From JBGSMF01 sp041740315 (GTDB lineage: Bacteria; Chloroflexota; Anaerolineae; Fen-1058), in assembly GCA_041740315.1 (NCBI GenBank), contig JBGSMF010000337.1:1-64000 (forward strand): 64,000 nucleotides of DNA, given 5' to 3'. This document shows positions 58,116-64,000 of this stretch, in pieces (the first letter of the stretch is position 1; every line of letters starts with the position of its first letter). Position numbers and translations under genes: made by a program. Under the pieces are notes generated by a model, which was given only the letters and a program-made list of their open reading frames with translations, searched no databases and was not told where the DNA came from.

Positions 58116-58164
58116 TTGACAATGCAAGCGGTTGCATTTATAATGCATTGTGCAAGCGGTTGCA
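58116..58164 (+). promoter_or_regulatory. Consensus promoter with two LacI-family operators
   Basis: TTGACA (58116-58121), a 17-bp spacer and TATAAT (58139-58144). The dyad TGCAAGCGGTTGCA lies in the spacer (58123-58136) and again just downstream of the start site (58151-58164), 28 bp apart centre to centre. This is an autoregulatory arrangement for the LacI gene 41 bp downstream. Confidence 0.9.
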
Positions 58165-58204
58165 TAAAATCAATGCAAAAGTTGCAAGGGTACCCTGGGT
58201 GTGT

Positions 58205-59248
58205 ATGAGAACAACTATCAAAGATGTTGCTGAGCTTGCCCGAGTACATCCTTCCACAGTGTCAAGGGTCTTTTCAGGCAGCGCCAAAATCAGTGAAGAG
58301 ACACGCTCACGGGTGATTCAGGCGGCTGGGCAGCTCAATTTTCATCCCAATGCCATTGCGCGTTCTTTGAGCATGCAGCGCGCCTATACTCTGGGCATGA
58401 TTATCCCTCACAAGCAAGAGGAATTTTTCCTGGATCCGTTTTTCCCCCAGGTCTTGCGCGGCATTATGGCCATTATTTATCCCGAAGGGCTACGGCTTGT
58501 CATTGCCGGCACCGAGAATTTTGAAGATGAAGCCAATCTGGCCTTTAACCTGATTCGCTCTCGTCAGGTGGATGGCGTGCTAGTTCAGGCATCGCGGGTA
58601 GATGTTGACACCACGATGGCATTGTTGTCTGAGCGTTTGCCCTTTGTGTTGTTGGGGCGGCCGATCAAGGATGTGCCCAATCTGTGGTGGGTAGAAGTAG
58701 ATGCCATGCGGGCGACGGCCGAAGCGATTACCTATTTGATCAATCTGGGCCATCGGCGGATTGGGTTCATTGGCGGACATTCTACTCTGGTGGTCACATT
58801 AGACCGGTTGCAAGGTTACCGGCAAGCCTTGCGGCGCGCCAGGTTGCCTTTTGACAAGCGGCTGGTTAGCTATGGCGGGTTTCGGCAAGAGGGTGGTGGG
58901 CAAGCCATGCAAGGGTTTCTGTCCTTGGGGGGTGAACGTCCCACGGCAATTTATACTGCCAACGACCTGATGGCCATCGGCGCGATGCAAGCCTTGGAAT
59001 CGGTTGGGCTGCAAGTGCCTCGCGATTGTTCGATAGTCAGCAGCAACGATAGTGAAGCAGCTTCTTGGGTTGTTCCGCATCTGACGACAAGCCATGCTCC
59101 CTATTACACCTTGGGATGCGAAGCGGCGCAGGCTTTGTTGGCGCAACTGCAGAATCCAGATAGCCCGGCGGTTAAAAAGCTCATCCCATGCCCGTTGATT
59201 ATTCGCTCGTCTACAGCGCCGCCGCCAAACAGCAGGCGTGAGGGTTGA
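58205..59248 (+). CDS. LacI-family regulator of the second sugar operon
   Basis: The 347-residue protein begins with the HTH TIKDVAELARVHPSTVSRVF and hinge HPNAIARSL, followed by a sensor domain (VLVQASRVDVDTTM, RRIGFIGGHS, AIYTANDLMAIGAM). In the usual VxGFDD position it reads SIVSSNDSEAA, which may mark a different effector. It is the first gene of the lacI-malEFG-GH31 cluster. ATG 58205 is chosen because HTH homology starts two residues later. Confidence 0.92.
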   Translation: MRTTIKDVAELARVHPSTVSRVFSGSAKISEETRSRVIQAAGQLNFHPNAIARSLSMQRAYTLGMIIPHKQEEFFLDPFFPQVLRGIMAIIYPEGLRLVIAGTENFEDEANLAFNLIRSRQVDGVLVQASRVDVDTTMALLSERLPFVLLGRPIKDVPNLWWVEVDAMRATAEAITYLINLGHRRIGFIGGHSTLVVTLDRLQGYRQALRRARLPFDKRLVSYGGFRQEGGGQAMQGFLSLGGERPTAIYTANDLMAIGAMQALESVGLQVPRDCSIVSSNDSEAASWVVPHLTTSHAPYYTLGCEAAQALLAQLQNPDSPAVKKLIPCPLIIRSSTAPPPNSRREG

Positions 59249-59273
59249 CAGAGGCTATTTTCAGTAGTATTAT
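59245..59273 (+). promoter_or_regulatory. Promoter of the second binding-protein gene
   Basis: TTGACA (59245-59250) overlaps the lacI stop codon. A 17-bp spacer and TATTAT (59268-59273) follow. No copy of the TGCAAGCGGTTGCA operator is seen here. Confidence 0.7.
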
Positions 59274-59285
59274 GCCAAACGGCAC

Positions 59286-59343
59286 ATTCGAGTAGGCCGT
59301 TTTCATAGCGGGTCTCGAATAATGACCTATTTTGAAAATAGGT
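59286..59343. repeat. Two leader palindromes before the binding-protein gene
   Basis: ATTCGAG/CTCGAAT (59286-59320) and the perfect 19-bp ACCTATTTTGAAAATAGGT (59325-59343) lie in the leader, downstream of the promoter. They may be RNA hairpins or protein sites. Confidence 0.6.
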
Positions 59344-59462
59344 AATGATATCAGGAAGGAGGTGGGAGGTATCGCGAATAAAAACGCTCATTATGGGCAA
59401 CAACAAATGTTGGTAACAAAACCCCGTATTCTCAAAAATATCAAATTGGAGGAATCTAGAAA

Positions 59463-60650
59463 ATGAAGAAGAACGTGTTTGCTGTACTCGCCCTGTTGGT
59501 TGTGGCAGGCATGCTGTTGAGCGCCTGCGGGACCGCTGCAACCCCAACCGCAGCCCCTGAGGCCAAGAAGGTTACCCTGTCGCTCTGGCATTCGTATCAC
59601 ACTGGCGGTTCGGAAGAGCAGGCCATCACTCAAATCGTTGAGGCGTACAAGGTAGCCAATCCGAACGTGACCGTTGACATGCAGAATATCCCGTTCGATC
59701 AGATCTTTAACAAGTGGAAGACCGACGCTGCTTCGGGCGGCGCGGCGGCCGACATGTTCACCGCCCCCAACGACGACCTGGGCAACTGGGTGCGCGCCGG
59801 CTTGGTTCTGCCGCTGGATGACCTGCTGGCTGGCAAGCTGGACAAGGTTTCTACGGCCGGCGTTAACGGCGTAAAGGTAGACGGCAAGATTTATGCGGTG
59901 CCGGGCATCATCAAGGCCGTGGCGCTGTACTATAACAAAGACAAGGTGCCCACCCCGCCCAAGACCACCGATGAATTGCTCCAAATGGTCAAGGATGGCA
60001 AGGTGCTCGTTTTGAACCAGAACGCTTACCACAACTTTGGTTTCTTTGGCGCGTTCGGCGGCAAGTTGATGGACGATACTGGCAAGTGCATCGCCGACCA
60101 GGCTGGTTTTACCGAAGCGATGCAATACCTGGTTGACTTGAAGGCGGCCGGGGCCAAGTTCGAGACTGATGGCGGCAAGGCCGACACAATGTTCCGCCAG
60201 GGCCAGGCCGACATGATCGTCAACGGCCCGTGGGTGTTGGGCGATTACAAGAAGGACCTGGGCGACAAGTTGGGCGTTGCCCCGATTCCGGCTGGCAAGG
60301 CTCCCGCTTCGCCATTGGCCGGCATTGATGGCTTTTATATCAACCCGAACAGCAAGAATGCCAAGGAAGCCGTTGACCTGGCGCTGTACATCTTTAGCGC
60401 CGAGGGATTAAAGATCTATGCCGATGTGGCTGGCGATCCGCCCGTGATGGACATTACGCTGGCTGACCCATTGGTCAAGGCTTTTGCCGATGCTGCGGCG
60501 ACCGGCTTCCCTCGCCCGCAGAGCGCAGAGTTTGGCAATTACTGGGGTCCATTTGGTGATATGGTCACCAAAGTCTTGGAAGGCAAGGCTTCGCCCGCCG
60601 ATGGTGTGAAAGAGGCTTGCGCCGCCATGAACACGGCGAACAAAAAGTAG
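59463..60650 (+). CDS. MalE-like sugar-binding lipoprotein
   Basis: The 395-residue protein has a lipoprotein signal (MLLSAC, Cys about 21) and a short TPTAAPEA linker. The family 1 binding fold follows with TLSLWHSYHTGGSEEQAI, a FTAPNDDLGNWVRAGL segment and NGPWVLGDYK. The latter motifs resemble maltose/maltodextrin or related alpha-glucoside binding proteins. It is followed by a terminator-like hairpin, then two permeases and a GH31 enzyme, which points to alpha-linked gluco- or xylo-oligosaccharides. A good GGAGG lies before the ATG. Confidence 0.93.
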   Translation: MKKNVFAVLALLVVAGMLLSACGTAATPTAAPEAKKVTLSLWHSYHTGGSEEQAITQIVEAYKVANPNVTVDMQNIPFDQIFNKWKTDAASGGAAADMFTAPNDDLGNWVRAGLVLPLDDLLAGKLDKVSTAGVNGVKVDGKIYAVPGIIKAVALYYNKDKVPTPPKTTDELLQMVKDGKVLVLNQNAYHNFGFFGAFGGKLMDDTGKCIADQAGFTEAMQYLVDLKAAGAKFETDGGKADTMFRQGQADMIVNGPWVLGDYKKDLGDKLGVAPIPAGKAPASPLAGIDGFYINPNSKNAKEAVDLALYIFSAEGLKIYADVAGDPPVMDITLADPLVKAFADAAATGFPRPQSAEFGNYWGPFGDMVTKVLEGKASPADGVKEACAAMNTANKK

Positions 60651-60663
60651 TTTAACTCTGTCT

Positions 60664-60698
60664 AAAGGGGAGCGTTGCCAAGCAACGCCCCCCTTTTC
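60664..60698 (+). terminator. Attenuator-like hairpin after the binding-protein gene
   Basis: AAAGGGG plus GCGTTGC pair with GCAACGC plus CCCCCTTTTCTT. The T-rich end makes it a partial terminator, probably giving more binding protein than permease. Confidence 0.75.
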
Positions 60699-60755
60699 TT
60701 AACTGGCCTTGCTTGGCCTCCGCTGGCTAAGCAGCGCAATGTTGGGAGATAGATT

Positions 60756-61757
60756 ATGGCCGCACAAACAAGAGCTATGGGTGAATCGAGAGCCTGGCAG
60801 CGCATTCGCAAAAAGGCAACCCCTTATGTCTATCTGATTCCTGCCTTTATCGTGATGGGAATCATTACTTTTTACCCATTGGGGTTTCAGGTATGGATGT
60901 CGTTTACGGATTATGGCCTGGCCAATCTCAGGATCACCGCGCCCGCGCCAAACTGGGTGGGGCTGGCCAATTACATTGACATATTCAAGAACAACCTGCC
61001 TACCATCCCCAACTTTGATTTTTGGCACATGTTGGCCTTTAACCTGTTTTGGACCTTTTCCAATGTCATCGTCCACGTGGCGTTGGGCATCTTGATTGCC
61101 GTGATTCTCAACACTGAGGGCCTGTGGTTCAGGGGGATTTATCGCGCCATTTACATTTTGCCCATGGTCATTCCGCCGATCATTATTGCCAATGTTTGGA
61201 GGAATATGTACGATCGGGACTATGGCGCAATCAACCAGATGATCAATGCGGTTCTAGGGCTTTTTGGCGCGGGGCCGGCCCAGATCCGGTGGATTGACCA
61301 GATTGATCCGCCTATTTCATTTATCCCGCTCACACTCTCCTATTATGCGTTGCTGATCACCAACATCTGGTTGGGCTGGCCGTTTATGACCATTGTGGCA
61401 ACCGGGGCATTGCAGAGTATTCCCAAAGAACTGTACGAGGCGGCCTCGATTGATGGGGCCAGCCACCCGCAACAGTTGTGGGGCATCACGCTGCCGCTGC
61501 TGCGTCCTGCGATGGTGCCCGCCGCCGTGTTGGGCGTGATCACGACTTTTAACCTGTTCCACCTGATTTACTTTTTGTCAGGAGGTGGGCCGTTGCGCCA
61601 GACCGAAATCTTGGTGACGACGGCTTTCCGCCTGGTCAACGAGAATCAGTTGTACGGCATGGCGGCGGCATTTTGTGTGTATATTTTCTTTATCTTGTTG
61701 GGCCTGACCATGGTGGTCAACCGCGTTACGCGCGCGACGGAGAGTTACGATGTCTAG
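60756..61757 (+). CDS. Sugar ABC transporter permease, MalF type
   Basis: The 333-residue protein has six membrane segments and the EAA loop YEAASIDGASHPQQLWGITL at about residues 225-245. It has a long periplasmic loop containing WGxANYID-type text, normal for MalF-like proteins. Its 3' end overlaps the MalG-type gene by 8 bp. No ATPase gene is nearby, so a shared ATPase from elsewhere is expected. Confidence 0.93.
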   Translation: MAAQTRAMGESRAWQRIRKKATPYVYLIPAFIVMGIITFYPLGFQVWMSFTDYGLANLRITAPAPNWVGLANYIDIFKNNLPTIPNFDFWHMLAFNLFWTFSNVIVHVALGILIAVILNTEGLWFRGIYRAIYILPMVIPPIIIANVWRNMYDRDYGAINQMINAVLGLFGAGPAQIRWIDQIDPPISFIPLTLSYYALLITNIWLGWPFMTIVATGALQSIPKELYEAASIDGASHPQQLWGITLPLLRPAMVPAAVLGVITTFNLFHLIYFLSGGGPLRQTEILVTTAFRLVNENQLYGMAAAFCVYIFFILLGLTMVVNRVTRATESYDV

Positions 61758-62700
61758 ACTAGCTAATCTATTCAATCGCAAATCCAGGGCGGGCGAGTTG
61801 ATGCCTTCTGGGCGGCAACTAGGGCTGATCCAACAATTGTTGCTACAGGCGCTGCTGATTTTTATTGCCTTTACGGTGATTTTTCCGATTTTGTGGGTGG
61901 TGAGCCTGTCGCTCGACCCACGCGACATCTCGCGCCCGACCGAGTTGGCGCTGATTCCGCCGGGGGCGTCTTTCACGGCTTATGCTCAGGTGCTCGAACG
62001 CCCGACCAATAACAACATTAGTTTTGCCGCGCTGGCTTTTAATAGCTTTCGACTAGCCTTTGGCACTTCGGTGGGGGCGGTCTTGATTGGCGTGCTGGCG
62101 GCTTATTCCTTTTCGCGCTTTCGCTTTGCGGGCCGCGAGTTGTTGATGCTGGGCATTGTGGCTGTGTTGATGTTGCCTTCCATCGCCTCTTTGCCGGCGT
62201 TGTACGTGCTGTTGAACAAGTTCCAGGTAGCCGACCCGGAAACCGGCAGGGCCATTTTCAACTTGCGCGACTCGCTGGCCGGGGTGGGCCTGGCGATTAT
62301 ATCGGGCATGTTGCCGTTTTCAATCTGGAACCTCAAGGGCTATCTGGACACTATACCCAAAGACCTGGAAGAGGCCGCCATTATTGACGGCGCTTCGGCC
62401 AACCAGGTGTTTTTGTCCGTGATCTTGCCGCTGGCCACGCCGGCGCTGGCCGTGACGGCTTTTCTGGGCTTTATGAGCGGCTGGACTGAATTTGGCATTT
62501 CGTGGCAGTTCTTGACCAAAGTGTCGGATCACACCCTCATTATGGAACTGTACAACATGGTGGGGCAGTATGCTGATAACACCCCCTGGGCCAAGTTTGC
62601 GGCCATGTCTATCTTGGTGGCTTTCCCGGTGTCGGCTGTTTACATGAGCTTGCAGCGCTATATCGTCGGCGGCCTGACGGTAGGTGGCACCAAAGGCTAG
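61750..62700 (+). CDS. Sugar ABC transporter permease, MalG type
   Basis: The 316-residue protein has six membrane segments. The first is preceded by a cytoplasmic tail of about 30 residues. The EAA motif is EEAAIIDGASANQVFLSVIL (about residues 210-230). SIWNLKGYLDTIPKD and a final VGGLTVGGTKG are typical of MalG C-termini. It overlaps the MalF-type gene and precedes the GH31 gene by 153 bp. Confidence 0.93.
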   Translation: MSRLANLFNRKSRAGELMPSGRQLGLIQQLLLQALLIFIAFTVIFPILWVVSLSLDPRDISRPTELALIPPGASFTAYAQVLERPTNNNISFAALAFNSFRLAFGTSVGAVLIGVLAAYSFSRFRFAGRELLMLGIVAVLMLPSIASLPALYVLLNKFQVADPETGRAIFNLRDSLAGVGLAIISGMLPFSIWNLKGYLDTIPKDLEEAAIIDGASANQVFLSVILPLATPALAVTAFLGFMSGWTEFGISWQFLTKVSDHTLIMELYNMVGQYADNTPWAKFAAMSILVAFPVSAVYMSLQRYIVGGLTVGGTKG

Positions 62701-62853
62701 GTGGGTTGCTGCGCGACCTGCGCCTGGCAGCCCGCCGGCGTGTAGCGCCGGACACGGGCAAGCAGTTTCGGGCCAAGCCCTGCAAAAAAATAGCAGCAAA
62801 AGTTAGCCGCCGGCGCCTCCAACGGTTTCCGGCGGCTCGCTGGTTTGAAGGCA

Positions 62854-64000
62854 ATGATGAACTCTATGATTCCCCCTCGTTTCAAGATCAATTCCCAACC
62901 TTTGGCGCAGCCTGAAGCGATTGTAAATGGCCCTCACGTTCGTTTTACGGTATTGACCTCGCGCCTGATCCGGCTGGAATATTCGCCGCAGGACTGCTTT
63001 GAAGACCGCGCCAGCCAGGTTTTTTGGCATCGCCGGCAGCCCGCGCCTGATTTTAGAGTTGTTCAATCGCCGGACCAGCTAGAAATCATCACCGAGCATT
63101 TGCATTTGCGCTATGTGCTTGCCCCGGGTGGCTTTAGAGATTCGCTGTCAATCGAGCTGAGGCAATTGGGCGCGCGCTGGCGCTATGGCGAGCGCGATTG
63201 GCATAATCTATTGGGCACGGCCCGCACGCTCGACGGGACCAATGGCCCCATCCACATCGAGCCAGGGTTGATGTCTCGCCGAGGCTGGGCGGTGGTGGAT
63301 GATTCGAGCCGCTTGGTTTTTAGTGAGGCGGGTTGGTTAGAGCCACAGGTGGCCCCTGGCAAGCTTGATTTGTACTTTTTCGGCTATGGGCACGACTATG
63401 TGGCCTGCCTGCGCGATTTTTGCCAGGTAGCCGGGCCAATGCCGCTTGTGCCGCGGTGGGTGTTGGGAAACTGGTGGTCGCGTTATTGGGCATATTCGCA
63501 AGATGAGCTGATAGAGTTGATGCAAGACTTTGAAAGGCATGACGCGCCGCTGGCCGTGTGCGTGATAGATATGGACTGGCACATTACCCAAACAGGCAAC
63601 GCCTCTAGTGGTTGGACTGGCTATACTTGGAACAGGAAGCTGTTTCCCGATCCGAAGGGGTTATTACACTGGCTGCACGAGCGGGGCCTCAAGGTCACGC
63701 TCAACTTGCACCCTGCCGATGGCGTGCATCCGCACGAAGCGCGTTATCAAGCCATGGCGCGCCGGATGGGTGTGAACCCGGCCAGCGGCCAGCCGGTGCT
63801 GTTTGATATTGCCAACCCTGAATTTGCGGCGGCTTATTTTGACATCTTGCACCATCCACTGGAAGAACAAGGGGTAGACTTTTGGTGGATTGACTGGCAG
63901 CAGGGCGAAAGGACCAATGTATCTGGGCTTGACCCATTGTGGTGGCTGAATCACTTGCACTATAACGATTTGGCCCGCGCCGAGGAAAAGCGTCCCTTTA
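62854..64000 (+). CDS. GH31 glycosidase (partial, cut by window end)
   Basis: The frame runs from ATG 62854 to the right edge (382 codons) without a stop. It has the N-terminal beta-sandwich of GH31 (HVRFTVLTSRLIRLEYSP), then the start of the catalytic barrel with PRWVLGNWWSRYWAYS, VCVIDMDWHI and FWWIDWQQG. The Asp of WIDWQQ is the expected nucleophile; the acid/base residue lies beyond the window. GH31 includes alpha-glucosidases and alpha-xylosidases; the DWQQG form belongs to a bacterial branch whose specificity I cannot tell. It has no signal peptide, so it acts on imported sugars. The first ATG of two is used; the spacing to the permease includes a GCCGGCG/CGCCGG hairpin. Confidence 0.88.
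   Translation, partial: MMNSMIPPRFKINSQPLAQPEAIVNGPHVRFTVLTSRLIRLEYSPQDCFEDRASQVFWHRRQPAPDFRVVQSPDQLEIITEHLHLRYVLAPGGFRDSLSIELRQLGARWRYGERDWHNLLGTARTLDGTNGPIHIEPGLMSRRGWAVVDDSSRLVFSEAGWLEPQVAPGKLDLYFFGYGHDYVACLRDFCQVAGPMPLVPRWVLGNWWSRYWAYSQDELIELMQDFERHDAPLAVCVIDMDWHITQTGNASSGWTGYTWNRKLFPDPKGLLHWLHERGLKVTLNLHPADGVHPHEARYQAMARRMGVNPASGQPVLFDIANPEFAAAYFDILHHPLEEQGVDFWWIDWQQGERTNVSGLDPLWWLNHLHYNDLARAEEKRPF

Noticed and set aside
58005..58200. tRNA or ribosomal RNA gene
   Set aside because: The palindromes here are operators in two divergent promoters; no cloverleaf can be drawn. I found no convincing tRNA or rRNA gene in the window by eye.

Overview
The window looks like a chromosomal segment of a Chloroflexota bacterium, most likely class Anaerolineae. 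The placement is inferred from gene content: MalEFG-type sugar transport operons under LacI regulators, a secreted protein ending in an IYLPVLLRN-like tail, a YerB-type DUF3048 lipoprotein, a DUF6391 protein, stressosome genes, T-box leaders before aminoacyl-tRNA synthetase genes, and a very large multi-GAF histidine kinase. The intergenic spaces are unusually rich in palindromic and dispersed repeats, some of which have entered coding sequence.

Layout. (1) 0-1.1 kb: the 3' end of an unknown plus-strand gene meets a 49-codon fragment of threonyl-tRNA synthetase, which still lies behind an apparently intact T-box leader. (2) 1.1-3.1 kb: an RNA uracil methyltransferase and a CPBP protease, translationally coupled. 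(3) 3.4-14.6 kb (minus strand): a LacI-controlled beta-glucoside locus with binding protein, two permeases, a membrane TPR-like protein, a secreted PF10091 glucanase-type protein, a GH94 phosphorylase and a GH1 glucosidase. Two matching 16-bp operators lie before the regulator and before the operon. (4) 14.6-23 kb: a decayed deaminase, a membrane glycosyltransferase, a UvrA2-type UvrA convergent with uvrC, and serS with its own T-box. (5) 23-25.5 kb: a candidate structured ncRNA, an orphan gene, and a LAGLIDADG protein carrying four HTH repeats.

(6) 27.1-50.4 kb (all plus strand): a signalling island. It holds a PATAN protein, an MglA-like GTPase, a roadblock protein, an alpha/beta hydrolase, a V4R protein, a left-handed beta-helix protein, an acyl-ACP reductase homologue, a REC-degenerate GGDEF protein, a LivJ-like ligand-binding protein, a 3034-residue kinase with 13 GAF domains, and a stressosome/partner-switch set (RsbT/W-like, GAF-STAS RsbR-like, RsbS, RsbT, RsbX-like, a REC protein and an RsbQ-like hydrolase lacking its nucleophile). 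Copies of a ~100-bp repeat sit between its transcription blocks. (7) 50.4-52.7 kb: a HAD hydrolase, a DUF6391 protein and holA.

(8) 52.8-56.2 kb: the most novel-looking unit. Three paralogous Tat lipoproteins with repeated Thr-Cys-Tyr motifs are coupled to a radical SAM/SPASM enzyme. The operon is bounded within 11-14 bp on both sides by copies of one terminal-inverted-repeat element, and a third copy lies at 16.5 kb. (9) 56.3-58.1 kb: small DUF genes and an FtsK-like ATPase behind a consensus promoter with a LexA-type box in its spacer. (10) 58.1-64 kb: a second LacI-MalEFG system leading into a GH31 glycosidase cut by the window edge.
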